Shown here in pieces: positions 24,270-34,930 of a stretch of 64,000 nucleotides of DNA. The position numbers and the translations under genes were made by a program. The notes beneath the pieces are model-generated. The model was not told the origin of the DNA. It did no database searches and worked only from the letters and a program-made list of their open reading frames with translations. Position 1 is the first letter of the stretch, and every line of letters begins with the position of its first letter. The stretch comes from Diadophis punctatus similis (taxonomy: Eukaryota > Chordata > Lepidosauria > Squamata > Dipsadidae), in contig JALIGW010000001.1 in the NCBI GenBank assembly GCA_023053685.1, positions 71,817,740 to 71,881,739 of the forward strand. The letters are read 5' to 3'.

Positions 24270-24820
24270 CTTTATTTATTTATTTAATTTATTTATTTGG
24301 GAATTCTTCTATGCCGCCCTACTCCCTAAGGACTCAGGGCGGCGTACAGCATTTTAAAGAACACCAAACAATAAAATCATTAAAAACAATTTTAAAAAGT
24401 TAAAAGAAACATACAACACCGTACATACATGGGAGAGACCTCAGATGTAAGGCTGTCTCAAAATCACCCCGCCTGCAGGAAGAGCCATGTCTTAATGGCT
24501 TTTCGGTAGGCCAGCAAGGTGGGGATGATTCAGATCTCTGGGGGAAGTTGGTTCCAGAGAACAGGGGGCCCTACAGAGAAGGCCCTCCCTCTAGGCCCCA
24601 CCAGTCGGCAGAGGAGACCCACTCTTTGGGACCTAACCGGTCGAAGCGAAGTATGCGGTAGGATGCGGTCCCGGAGGTAACCTGGTCCTAAGCCATGTAG
24701 GGCTTTAAAGATGATGATCAACACCTTGAATTGCACCCGGAGACCAATGGGCAACCAATGCAGCTGGCGGAGTATGGGTGTTACGTGGGGTGTATCTTGA
24801 GACACCCACCACAGCACAAC
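24270..24820 (-). mobile_element. L2-like LINE 3' end
   Basis: Complement of the family at 43003: tail 'gccgccctactccctaagg', RT end motifs [23 protein letters not shown] 22-base deletion near 24610 is absent from the duplicate copy at 31558. From 24422 on it belongs to the duplicated segment. Confidence 0.88.
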
Positions 24821-25391
24821 TTTAAAATGTGAGATAGGGAAACGGGGTTCCCTTAAATCTATTAATACCAATACCATCCACTATACCTTTCTAATCCTGC
24901 AAACTATACTTCTTTCCCTTACATTCATCTGTTACTTTATACAAAGGAAATTTATACATTGCTTTTGTTCTTTGAACTTCTACTCTCTTTCTCTTTCTGT
25001 CTCAAGACTTCATCCAACTCTGACTTTCTCAATCTTCCACTTTATTCAATCCATTCACCCTATCTTTAAACATTTGTTTATGTTTCTATCCACATTCATT
25101 CTTTATATGATTAAACCACCTCAACATACTTCTTGATTTCTGATCATTTACGTTTTTGTTCAATTGGAATTCATTTAACTCTCATTAATTCATCAACCCA
25201 TCTTTTGTTGTTTCCCCACACACCCCCAGTAAGTAAGATAACTTACTTTTATCAATCAATCAAATCTTTATTCATAGACCAGCAAATAAAACACTAGAGT
25301 GTTCACTTTTTCACTTCATCATTCTACCAATAACTAATGCTAATATAATTTTCACATAGGTCCTTGTAATATACTTCTTTTTTCCAATAAA
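24422..25391 (+). repeat. Flanking direct duplication, left copy
   Basis: This segment, from 'tacatacatgggagagacc' to 'ttttttccaataaa', is repeated at 31558-32550 immediately to the right of the DIRS element. By eye I count seven substitutions and one 22-base gap in about 975 bases. It contains half of an L2-like LINE and about 570 bases of other sequence, so its borders are not those of any repeat. Confidence 0.95.
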
Positions 25392-25535
25392 GGAGAAAGG
25401 GCGTTGTTCTTACCTGAACGCCCATTCTCGTAGGGTGGCGCTAGCCTCCAAGATTGGATGACCTCATCCATCAGCCAATCAGGACTGAGTCTGAACTCAT
25501 ATAAAAGCTGTCACCGTGCCATAATCCCCCTCTTG
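25392..25535. repeat. DIRS inverted terminal repeat, 3' side
   Basis: Bases 25392-25431 are the outer extension complementary to 25633-25672; from 25432 the sequence is the inverted copy of the terminus at 31557. Downstream lie the 'tataaaagctg' and other parts shared with the other terminus. Confidence 0.92.
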
Positions 25536-25612
25536 AGACGAAGGAGTAGGTCAGACCCATAGTTTTTTCCCACGCACACCTTCAGTAAGCACAACACCCA
25601 AAGGGAGGGACT

Positions 25613-25705
25613 TGGAGGCTAGCGCCACCCTACGAGAATGGGCGTTCAGGTAAGAACAACGCCCTTTCTCCATAGTGGGTGGCGCTAGCCTCCAAGATTG
25701 GGACA
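25613..25705. repeat. DIRS internal complementary region
   Basis: Contains 'gggcgttcaggtaagaacaa' and 'cgccctttctcc', complement of the 3' edge, fused to 'atagtgggtggcgctagcct', complement of the 5' edge. It also pairs with 25392-25450 to form a stem of about 58 bases. Confidence 0.92.
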
Positions 25706-25725
25706 TACCAAAGCCGTATCGTCCC

Positions 25726-26931
25726 CTAGGGAGGGTTGTCACCAGAGTCGGAGACCCCGTCAGGAGCCACCATGGTCTGCAAGACCCTGCGCCCAAAATC
25801 CGCCTCAGCCGAGGCAAAGGAGTCTACTTTATAATGTCTGATAAAGGGCAACGGAGAAGACCACGTCGCCGCCCGGCACAGTTCCTCCAAGGAGGCATTC
25901 GTAGTCCAAGCTGCCGTCGTGGCGGCACTGCGCGTCGAGTGCACCGTCAGACGTGGCGGACGAGGCAAGTCCTGCTGTCGGTAAACGTCCGCGATGACTG
26001 CGCGTATCCAGCGACCTACCGTCGCCGCTGAAGCCTTGCGACCCATGGACGAGGCGTGGAAGCCCACGAACAAGGACTCCGAAAGGCAGAAAGGGGCCGT
26101 GCGGGCATTATAGATCTTAATCGCCCGCCGGACATCGACAGTGTGCCATTTACGTTCGGTCGGCGTTGTAGGTGGAGAGCAGAAAGAAGGAAGAACCACT
26201 TCCTGTGCCCTGTGGAAGTATGCATTGACCTTGGGCAGGAACGTGGGGTCAAGTCGAAGCACCACCCGGTCCGGGTGAAAGATACAGAGATCGTCCCGGA
26301 CGGAGAGGGCTGCCAGTTCGGATATTCTCCGGGCTGAAGTGATCGCTACCAAAAAGGCAACCTTATGTGTAAGGTGCTGCAGCGAAATTGTCCGGAGAGG
26401 CCCGTAGGGGGCCTCGGTCAGTGCCAAAAGAACCTTCTGCAGGTCCCAGGTGGGGTACCTATGTACCACCGGAGGCGAGATAATGACCGCTGCCCTCAAG
26501 AAGCAAACGACTAATGGGTGCGTTGACAAAGGCGCAGAAGAGCGGCAGGAAAGGACCGTTGAGAGCGCTGCCACCTGTCGCCGCAAGGTGCTGGGCGAGA
26601 GACCCTTGTTGAGGCCCGCTTGCAGAAATTGGAGGACCTGTATGACCGAAAGGTCGATCGGATTACAGCCGGTGTCGACACACCAATCGTGAAACGTCCT
26701 CCAGGTGGAGTTGTAGATGCGGATGGTAGAGGCCCGGCGGGAGGAGAGCAGCTTACGGACAATGTACTCGGGGACCCCGCGAAGGGTTAGGGTGCGCCGC
26801 TCAAGCGCCAGGCGGTCAGTTGGAGCCACTGCGGATCCGGGTGCTGAACTGACCCCTGGGAGAGCGACGATGCGGTCTGCGGGATCCTCCAAGATGGGCT
26901 GGTCGAGAGCGACTTGAGGTCCGCGAACCAT
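25726..26931 (-). CDS. DIRS tyrosine recombinase
   Basis: The frame is open for 401 residues from the Met codon at 26931 (and far upstream, but that part is a shadow of the RNase H frame). It has the tyrosine recombinase set: Arg in TSARRISELA (about 26325), the His-x-x-Arg of LTVHSTRSA (about 25940) and the nucleophile Tyr in FIRHYKVDSF (about 25830). An N-terminal core-binding region with STIRIYNSTWRTFHDWC precedes it. The enzyme would insert the circular DNA copy in place of an integrase. It overlaps the end of the RT-RNase H frame by about 145 bases in another frame, a normal DIRS arrangement. No stop or shift is seen, so this ORF may be functional. The exact start is uncertain. Confidence 0.92.
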   Translation of the reverse strand: MVRGPQVALDQPILEDPADRIVALPGVSSAPGSAVAPTDRLALERRTLTLRGVPEYIVRKLLSSRRASTIRIYNSTWRTFHDWCVDTGCNPIDLSVIQVLQFLQAGLNKGLSPSTLRRQVAALSTVLSCRSSAPLSTHPLVVCFLRAAVIISPPVVHRYPTWDLQKVLLALTEAPYGPLRTISLQHLTHKVAFLVAITSARRISELAALSVRDDLCIFHPDRVVLRLDPTFLPKVNAYFHRAQEVVLPSFCSPPTTPTERKWHTVDVRRAIKIYNARTAPFCLSESLFVGFHASSMGRKASAATVGRWIRAVIADVYRQQDLPRPPRLTVHSTRSAATTAAWTTNASLEELCRAATWSSPLPFIRHYKVDSFASAEADFGRRVLQTMVAPDGVSDSGDNPP

Positions 26932-28532
26932 GCCCGACGTGGCCAATGGGGGGCCAAAAGGATCAGTTCCGCCTGCTCGTCTAGCATCTTCCTGATAACT
27001 CGTGGAATGAGTGGAAGGGGCGGAAATGCGTAGAGTAGGCCCCTCGGCCACGGGCAATGGAGGGCGTCCGTGTCCATCGCGCCGGGAGTCCGATACCGCG
27101 TGATGAAGCGCGGGAGCTTGGCATTCAGCGGGGTCGCAAAAAGGTCGGCCACCGGGTTGCCAAACCGGGCAGTCAGTTCCCGGAAAATGTCGGGGTGCAG
27201 GGCCCACTCTGCCGTGTCGACGTCGTGGCGGCTGAGCCAGTCCGCTGTGCGGTTCGACACCCCCGAGATGTGCTCCGCCCGGAGCGAGAGGAGGTGCCGT
27301 TCCGCCCAGAGGCCCAAGTCCTTGGCCTCGGAGAGCAGGCGGCGCGAGACAGTCCCACCTTGCCTGTTGACATGGGCTTTGGTGGTCACGTTGTCTGTCA
27401 ACAGGAGGACGTGTTGCCCAGACAGGAGATGCTGGAATTGCCGGAGGCCCAGGGACGCCGCTCGCAGCTCCAGGAGATTGATGCTGGCCGTCGACTCCGC
27501 AGCGGTCCAGGTGCCCTGTGCCACGTGAGATGATGTGTGAGCGCCCCACCCGTAGAGGCTGGCATCTGATGTCACCGTGACCCGGCGAGGCTCGAGGAAG
27601 CTGGAACCGTTGCTGATCGCTGGGGACCGCTGGGGACCGCCACCAATGCAGAGACCGCCGGACAGCTGGACTTTGGCCGATGAGTTGGACTTGTTTGCCC
27701 GCTGAAACGGCAAAAGAAACCATTGTAAGTCTCTGGAGTGCAGTTGTGCCCAAGGTGTTATATGTATAGCAGATATCATCTTTCCCAATAGGGAGGACAG
27801 GAGGTTCAGAGGAACCCGTCCCTATCCAAGAACCTGTTGGGTCAGAGAAGAAAGACTGAGTTGTCTTTCCTCCGATAGATACACCCTGCACTCCAGAGAG
27901 TCCACAATGGCCCCCAAGTGAGTAATGCGAGTGGAGGGAGTCAAGTGGCTCTTCTCCAGGTTGAGGGAGAAGCCATGGTATTGCAGAACGTCCATGGTGG
28001 TCTGCAGGTCCAGCTCCGCCCGGGCCAGGGAAGACGACTGGATTAAAATGTCGTCGAGGTAACACTGTATTCGAATCGGCACTGCCCGCAAGTGGGCTGC
28101 AAGGGCGGCCAGAATCTTTGTGAAGACCCTGGGTGCCGAGGAGAGGCCGAATGGCAGGGCCGAATACTGATAGTGTTCGTTGTCATATGAGAACCGCAGG
28201 AACTTTTGGTGGGAAGGCCGAATTGGGACATGCAAATATGCCTCAGTGAGGTCGATAGAGCACATAAAGTCACCCTTACGAATGCCGTCCAATATGGACT
28301 GTAGAGTATGCATCTTAAATTTCTTGTACACCAAGAACTTATTAAGGCGCTTGAGGTCCAAGACCGCTCTCCACCCACCCGATGACTTCTCCACGAGGAA
28401 CAAATTGGAATAGAATCCCAGCCCCCGCTGGTCCTCCGGGACCCGCTGGATGGCCTCAATCTCCAGCAGATGCTGGATGGCTTCAAGCATCTGGGCCTGC
28501 TTCTGCGGGTTGGAAGACTGGGAGCACCTCAT
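26787..28532 (-). pseudogene. DIRS pol: reverse transcriptase, RNase H, Dam-like methyltransferase
   Basis: One frame with a single in-frame TAG at 27822-27824. The RT part has LVEKSSGGWRAVLDLKRLN, SIDLTEAYLHVPI, LPFGLSSAPRVF and the catalytic YLDDILI (about 28045-28062). The RNase H part has TVTSDASLYGWGAH, NLLELRA, LTDN and VSNRTADWLSR. The last third has DLFATPLN and YAFPPLPLI, matching the Dam-methyltransferase-like region described for DIRS elements. Apart from the stop the frame is intact. It makes the DNA copy of the element RNA. Start at the Met at 28532 is a convenience; the true start may differ. Confidence 0.92.
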
Positions 28533-28673
28533 GAAGGAGTCGGGGGGGGGTGGAGAGGAGATCTAAAGCGAGTCCGAGTGTAAGGGTCTTGCGGACCCAA
28601 GCGTCCGTGGTAATCTCCTCCCACCGCCTAGCGAAAAAACGCAGGCGACCCCCAATGGGAGAAGCAGGGTCCT

Positions 28674-30422
28674 CTACTTGTAGCGGCGGAAGGGGTGACC
28701 ACCTGCCTTCCGAAAAGGGCGCTTGGAGGATTGATTGGAACTATTTCTGTCCTGCCCCTGGTTTTGCCGGGGCTGGGCCCTTGACCGGTTCTGACTAAAC
28801 GTGGGCGCCCTGTACTGGCGCCTAGGAGGCGCTGGGGCGGGTGCCTGAGGCTTGGCCTGTGCCTTCCTGGTGGAGTTAGGTAGGACCTTGCGTTTGTCCT
28901 TGGTCTCTATCAGATAAGGGTCAAGGGCCTCACCGAATAGTGACTGATGCTGCACCGGTGCGCCAGCGAGACGCCATTTGTGACGGCAGTCAGCGGGCCA
29001 GCTTCACAGCCAGTGCATGTGGCGTGCCACCACGGATGCCCCCATTGCCCTGGCCGCAAACCGGGTGGCCTGGAGCATGGCGTCCGAGGTAAACTGCGAT
29101 GCCGCAATTAGTTTGTTAATGTCCTGTCTTGCACGGACGTCTGACGGGGGCAGGTGCTCCTGCAACGCCTTCAGCCAGCGGATGGAAGTCCGGCAAAAAA
29201 AGGACGTGGTAGCAGAAGCCTTAACGGCCCATGCGGCCGACTGGTGCGCCTTCTGAAGTGCCTGTTCGGTGCGCCTGTCCTCCGGCCGAAGCAGCTCCTC
29301 CGAGTCGCCTGGCATTTGTGCAGTGGTGTACAAGGCCTTGATGGCGGGTTCCACTGGGGGCACTGGGAGATGTTGTGCCAGTGCGGTGGAGACATTGAAA
29401 AATCGCTTGTCCATTGCGGAAGGTGCGATGGCCGCTGAAGGGGAGGTCCATTGTTTGAGGACCGAGTCCACAAACAACTTAGGCGCTGGCACCACCTCCA
29501 CCTGCGAGACGGTTTCCTCAAAGAGGGGGTCCTCTGGTTCGTCCCCAGCCGGTGTTTGCTCCTTTGAGGAGAATTTGGCCGTGGCCTGCGCCTTGTGGAG
29601 GAGGGACTTGAATAACGAGGGGTTAAATAGTCCTGAGACAACAGGAGCTTCAGGTGCGAGGTCCTCGTCTTCCGAGAGTTCCAAGTCCTGTGTCTGTGGC
29701 TCCTGCCCGTGCAGGGACAAAGGAGACCCTGGATCCTCGTCAGCTGTCAAAACAGTCTGGTCGACGGGCGGGGTGGCTCATGGGCGGAGGCTGGGCGGTT
29801 GAGCGGTCAGCGGGGCAGCTGGCGTTACAGTGGCGACATGCCTCATGCCTGCTTCGATACCTTGTGCAATAGCAGCCTGGATCAAAGCCTGTACCTCTGG
29901 GGTGTAGAGCTGGGAATGAGCAGCAGAGGGCAGTGGAGGCTGTGGCTCGCTGGTACCGGGTCTGGGGTCCTCCCAAATGTCCCCTTCCTCTAGGCACAGG
30001 TCTGGGTTGTCCAGGGAAAGAGTGCCAGAGGAGCGCCTGTCCCTCTGGGATGTGATACCAGAGGGCTCATGTTGCGCAGGCAAGCTGGAGGCTGCAGGGG
30101 GCAGTGTGGGGCGATCTGGAGTCTTGGTCCTGCTCCTTTCAGGCTGAGCTCCCTTGGTGGAGGCCTTGGCCTTGTCTGAGGAGGACTTTGACTTGTCAGT
30201 GGGAGTCTTGGCCTTCTCTGAAGGGGCTTTGGCCTTATCAGAAGAGGCCCTTAGGGGGGAGCGGTCCCGGTGGCTAGATCGGGGGGGGGGTGATTTGCTG
30301 GACCCACCCTCCAGATCTCTGGCCTGCCTGGGCTTATTCCTGCCCGAGGTGGCCTTATCAGCCATGCTTTCCGATCCCACAGAAGCAAGGAAGCGAATAG
30401 AGTCCTCTGGTCCTGGCTGCAA
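28674..30422 (-). pseudogene. DIRS gag-like ORF with two stops
   Basis: A single frame of 583 codons is interrupted by TGA at 29778-29780 and TGA at 29004-29006. The N-terminal third is Ser/Lys/Pro-rich with repeated DKAKAPSEKAK-type units (about 30150-30260). The middle part has an alpha-helical look (ALQKAHQSAAWAVKASA). The C-terminal end is Arg/Gln/Pro-rich and basic (RKAQAKPQAPAPAPPRR), as expected of a nucleic-acid-binding tail. I recognise it by position and composition, not by a named domain. Upstream, 30423-31440 is the GC-rich 5' untranslated region. Confidence 0.8.
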
Positions 30423-31440
30423 GGTGCGCTTTTACGGCACCAATGCAGGGGCTGCTGTAGCTGGGGAAGTCCTCTCCCGGGCAGATGAGCCTCGACCAGC
30501 AGGGCAGTCAGCGTCCCTCGAGGGCACCGTCGATGCAGCCGGCGTCTCACCGAGAAGGTGGGCGGCTGCGGCGGCGCTCCGAGCCTCCCGAAGGCCGCGG
30601 AGCAGCTGGGGAGGAAGACGCGTCACTGGGGAACCCCCGGTGACGTCAGCGACGATCTGCGGCTGCGCGGAAGCTCGCCGGGCCACGTCCCAGCTGGAGA
30701 GCGGCAGGCCAACAGAGGAAGACTGCGGCTGCGCGACGAGGCTGAGGAGGTAGCCGACGGGCGGGGGGAATGCTCCTCCGTGCGGGAAAGCCACCAACGA
30801 AAAAGGGGGCGGTCTCACAGCCGATGTACTGTCGAAGAGGCCGCCCGACGTCGCTGAGGCCTAATCGAGGCCGGGAAGCCGACCCAGGGGCAATACGACT
30901 CCCGAGGGGAGAACCAAAGGGCGCGCTGGGTCCAGGCAGTCCCTAACGAGGGGGGGCGGTCGCGCAGGCCGGTTTGCCTGCCGAACGGACCACCGACACT
31001 CTCCCTCATGGCGGTGGGCTCCCAGGGGGCAGATGGCAGTGTAGAGGCCCCAGAGAAGGGAGGGAAGAGGAAGAGAGGCCAGGCCGCTCAAGCGCTAGGC
31101 TTCTGCGGTTAGCTGTCACAGATGAAGGCCTCTCTTCCGCGGAAGTGGCCAAAAACAAACCACCCTGGCTGCAGGTCACGCAAGTGCTAGGCTTCTGTGA
31201 CAGATGGTCAATGAGCAGTGCCAGGCCGCAATGTGAGAGTAACAGCCAGCCACCTAAGGCGGATTGCAGGCCGTGGGCTAGGCCGAAGCCTGACCCCAAG
31301 TTTCCAACACCCCCGATGGAAAGGGAAGGTGGGGAAGACACTCACATGTAATAAAAAATTGTTGGTAGTTGATCTGATGATCGATCGAGGAAGGTGAAGA
31401 TAGAGTGCGAAGTTGGGAAGAAACAATCCTAGGCCTAGGA
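30423..31440 (-). other. DIRS 5' untranslated region, GC-rich
   Basis: GC- and CpG-rich stretch between the 5' inverted repeat and the gag-like ORF. Reading frames on both strands here are compositional. It may hold the promoter; no specific site can be named. Confidence 0.6.
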
Positions 31441-31454
31441 CTGAGTCGAAAAGA

Positions 31455-31557
31455 GGGGGATTATGGCACGGTGACAGCTTTTATATGAGGTCAGACTCAG
31501 TCCTGATTGGCTGATGGATGAGGTCATCCAATCTTGGAGGCTAGCGCCACCCACTAT
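31455..31557. repeat. DIRS inverted terminal repeat, 5' side
   Basis: Inverted copy of 25432-25535 with one mismatch seen ('gaggtcagac' against 'gagttcagac' in the same sense). It ends in 'ccacccactat', immediately followed by the right copy of the duplicated segment. Confidence 0.93.
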
Positions 31558-32550
31558 GTACATACATGGGAGAGACCTCAGATGTAAGGCTGTCTCAAAA
31601 TCACCCCGCCTGCAGGAAGAGCCATGTCTTAATGGCTTTTCGGTAGGCCAGCAAGGTGGGGATGATTCGGATCTCTGGGGGAAGTTGGTTCCAGAGAACA
31701 GGGGGCCCTACAGAGAAGGCCCTCCCTCTAGGCCCCACCAGTCGGCATTGTTTGGCTGACGGGACCCAGAGGAGACCCACTCTTTGGGACCTGACCGGTC
31801 GAAGCGAAGTATGCGGTAGGATGCGGTCCCGGAGGTAACCTGGTCCTAAGCCATGTAGGGCTTTAAAGATGATGATCAACACCTTGAATTGCACCCGGAG
31901 ACCAATGGGCAACCAATGCAGCTGGCGGAGTATGGGTGTTACGTGGGGTGTATCTTGAGACACCCACCACAGCACAACTTTAAAATGTGAGATAGGGAAA
32001 CGGGGTTCCCTTAAATCTATTAATACCAATACCATCCACTAAACCTTTCTAATCCTGCAAACTATACTTCTTTCCCTTACATTCATCTGTTACTTTATAC
32101 AAAGGAAATTTATACATTGCTTTTGTTCTTTGAACTTCTACTCTCTTTCTCTTTCTGTCTCAAGACTTCATCCAACTCTGACTTTCTCAGTCTTCTACTT
32201 TATTCAGTCCATTCACCCTATCTTTAAACATTTGTTTATGTTTCTATCCACATTCATTCTCTATATGATTAAACCACCTCAACATACTTCTTGATTTCTG
32301 ATCATTTACGTTTTTGTTCAATTGGAATTCATTTAACTCTCATTAATTCATCAACCCATCTTTTGTTGTTTCCCCACACACCCCCAGTAAGTAAGATAAC
32401 TTACTTTTATCAATCAATCAAATCTTTATTCATAGACCAGCAAATAAAACACTAGAGTGTTCACTTTTTCACTTCATCATTCTACCAATAACTAATGCTA
32501 ATATAATTTTCACATAGGTCCTTGTAATATACTTCTTTTTTCCAATAAAG
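31558..32550 (+). repeat. Flanking direct duplication, right copy
   Basis: Second copy of 24422-25391. It keeps the 22 bases deleted from the left copy and continues past 'ccaataaa' into 'ggagaatgtttgtagc', which is unique to this side. The first 420 bases are the L2-like LINE. Confidence 0.95.
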
Positions 32551-32555
32551 GAGAA

Positions 32556-32780
32556 TGTTTGTAGCTCAGGGTTGAAATGAGGGGTCCTTGGTGCTCTCTG
32601 AGCTTAGTTGTTTACTTGCAGATGTTTCATTACCCAAACTAGGTAACATCATGAGTGAAAGTGCCCTTGGCCATACTTCCACCAATTGCTTCAGCGGAGA
32701 TGAGAATACAAGAAGGCCTCAAGTCACCAACCCCCTTCTTCAGGGGAAGCACAATCCTATTCAGAGTAATGCAGGGCCAA
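32556..32780 (-). repeat. Interspersed repeat edge (ctcagagagcacc family)
   Basis: Holds the complement of 'aagctcagagagcaccaagg' and of 'aatgaaacatctgcaag', as at 20310/21340 and 58600-58690. It may be the edge of a larger retroelement that I cannot name. Confidence 0.6.
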
Positions 32781-32894
32781 TGTTTTTGAATTATCTAGTT
32801 CTTTACTGATAAAGAGCAACTCTGTCCAGAGTTTGTTTTGCCTCATCTGATGTGGACGTTCAGGACTTCTACACTATTTCTGATTTGGTCCAAG

Positions 32895-33149
32895 CAGGGG
32901 TGGGTTTCTATCGGTGCGGTCCACTCTCTCGTTCCTGTAGCGGCCCGCCGATTGGGCAATTTGCGCGCGATGGCTCCGGTACCATCTTCGCTGATCCGTT
33001 AAGTGGCGCCATCTTTTTTTTTGAATTTTTGGGCTTTTTTGCTTCCTGCGCATGCGCGGAAGCAAAATCGCGTGAGGGGACACGCACGTGTGAAACGTGA
33101 TGATGTGCGCGCAGTGCATGGTTAGGCAGGTAAGAAGAACCCGCCCCTA
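32895..33149. mobile_element. hAT-type MITE with GCGCATGCGC core
   Basis: Ends 'caggggtgggtttctatcgg' and 'agaacccgcccctа' (last base mutated from G); flanks ggtccaag and ggtctaag match at 7 of 8. Core 'cctgcgcatgcgcggaag' near 33045. Confidence 0.88.
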
Positions 33150-33304
33150 GGTCTAAGGTAGCAATGTACACCTGAATTTCATTCACATATTGATAAGACC
33201 TCACCCCAGTCTGACATTTGACTTCTTTCAGTGATTTCATGTAGATGTTGAGCAATATAGAGAAGAGCACTGAGCCTTCTGGAACTCCTCATGGCAGTAG
33301 CCAG

Positions 33305-33619
33305 CAGTGGTGGGTTCCTACTGGTGCTGTGCGGGACACCGCACCGGTAGGAGTCCGGCGATGATGTCATTTTTAGGCACTTTTTTCCGGCTTCTCCGCG
33401 TCATGAGCTGTTGGGAAAAAGCCCTCCCACCTGCCCTTGTTTCAATACCGACCTTTATTCTTCCACAGAAGCACAGCTGAGAAGCTCCTCAGCTGTGTTT
33501 TGGCTTGTAATGTCGTCCTAAGCATGTGCGGAAGTGAAATCGCCCGATGGAATGCGAGTTCACTTCTGCGCATGCTCGTGATGTGCACTGGTAGCAAAAA
33601 TAACCGGAACCCTCCGCTG
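33305..33619. mobile_element. hAT-type MITE
   Basis: Ends 'cagtggtgggttcctactgg' and 'ccggaaccctccgctg'; flanks gtagccag and gtacccat match at 6 of 8. Contains 'cttctgcgcatgctcg' near 33565 and 'cttctccgcgtcatgagctg'. It ends about 100 bases before an RGS7 exon. Confidence 0.85.
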
Positions 33620-33723
33620 GTACCCATGGACTTAAATGCTTCTCCTCAAGCCCACTGACGGAACTGCATAGGGATAGCAAAACTGTTGTTGCATTAACAT
33701 CTTTCTTCTACTTTTATATGCAG

Positions 33724-33822
33724 TCTGTTTATGGATTACAGAATGATGTTCGAAGTCATAGTCCAACACACACACCAGTGCCAGAAACAAAACCTCCCAC
33801 AGAAGAGCAATTGTGTCAAGAG
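33724..33822 (+). CDS. RGS7: RGS7 coding exon (linker to GGL)
   Basis: Follows 'atatgcag', precedes 'gtttgt'; 33 codons: SVYGLQNDVRSHSPTHTPVP, then ETKPPTEEQLCQE. The Ser/Thr/Pro-rich part is a flexible linker; the last residues begin the first helix of the GGL domain. Differences from the mammalian exon as recalled are conservative (for instance Val for Ile) apart from Cys in EEQLCQE. Confidence 0.95.
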
Positions 33823-34326
33823 GTTTGTGAGACTATATTTATTTGATTTACTCACCCATGTAACAAAACAAAACGCTGAACTTATTGCATTCTGAAAACT
33901 CAAAATATAAAACACATTATGTATTACTTTAAATGAATGCCTGGAATATTTTGAAAATGTCAGAACTGAATGAAATTCTCCATTCTGTCAGAATACATGG
34001 CAGTCCAGATCCATAATGGCTAACCTCAGAGGGCTCCCAGGCTCTTAGTCTGATGTTGCTCTATGAAGATAAGGGAGGAGTCTTGGCTGAGAGTGTTGGA
34101 AGCAAGTGGGGAAAACATAGATGGGAGAGAAAGGGAATGTCCATCTGGGAATAGCATTGTTTTCAGGGTTTGATTCACAACACACTTAAATATAATACAA
34201 GGGGCCATATTTTTACCACCATCACCAGTTGCTTCCATTTCATGCATTTTCCTAAAAACATTAATGGTTATAATTTTGATCTATTATATTCTCTAGATTT
34301 CAGTGGATAATAGAGGTAGCTCTGTT

Positions 34327-34735
<409 letters not shown>

Positions 34736-34794
34736 TTTCAAGAATCAATCCCTGGGAAATAATGCTATTCTCTAACAGATAGCAACAGTACTTA

Positions 34795-34930
34795 AATACT
34801 GCTCCATTGTGCTTTACAACACTCTCTGGGTGGTTTATAATGTCAGCATATTTCCCCCAACATTCTGGGTCCTCATTTTACCAACCTCAATAAGATGGAA
34901 GACTGAGTCAACCTTGAGCCATGTCAGGAT
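34795..34930 (-). mobile_element. Old tRNA-derived SINE, 3' part
   Basis: The plus strand has 'cattgtgctttacaacactc', 'acattctgggtcctcatttt' and 'ggaagactgagtcaaccttg', a diverged complement of the family at 46840. The tRNA-like head is missing. Confidence 0.7.

Larger units (their letters stand above)
25392..31557 (-). mobile_element. DIRS-type retrotransposon, nearly complete, 6.2 kb
   Basis: The element runs on the minus strand as gag-like ORF, RT-RNase H-methyltransferase ORF and tyrosine recombinase ORF. The termini are inverted: 25432-25535 and 31455-31550 pair with one mismatch in about 95 bases ('cctccaagattggatgacc'). The 3' terminus carries about 40 extra bases (25392-25431). An internal complementary region at 25613-25705 holds the complement of the 3' edge joined directly to the complement of the 5' edge ('ccctttctcc' + 'atagtgggtgg'), the layout that DIRS elements use to make a circle. 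This junction defines both ends. There is no short target duplication, as expected of recombinase-mediated entry, but a 0.98-kb direct duplication flanks it. Base composition (CpG- and GC-rich) contrasts with the AT-rich host sequence. Confidence 0.95.

Noticed and set aside
27057..27533. 158-codon plus-strand frame
   Set aside because: Antisense shadow of the DIRS RNase H region in GC-rich DNA.
26932..28065. N-terminal 378 residues of the 779-codon minus frame as part of the recombinase
   Set aside because: This stretch is Pro/Gly/Arg-rich text in the wrong frame over the RT-RNase H coding region; the recombinase proper begins near 26931.
25700..31350. CpG island promoter of a host gene
   Set aside because: The GC-rich block coincides exactly with the DIRS element.
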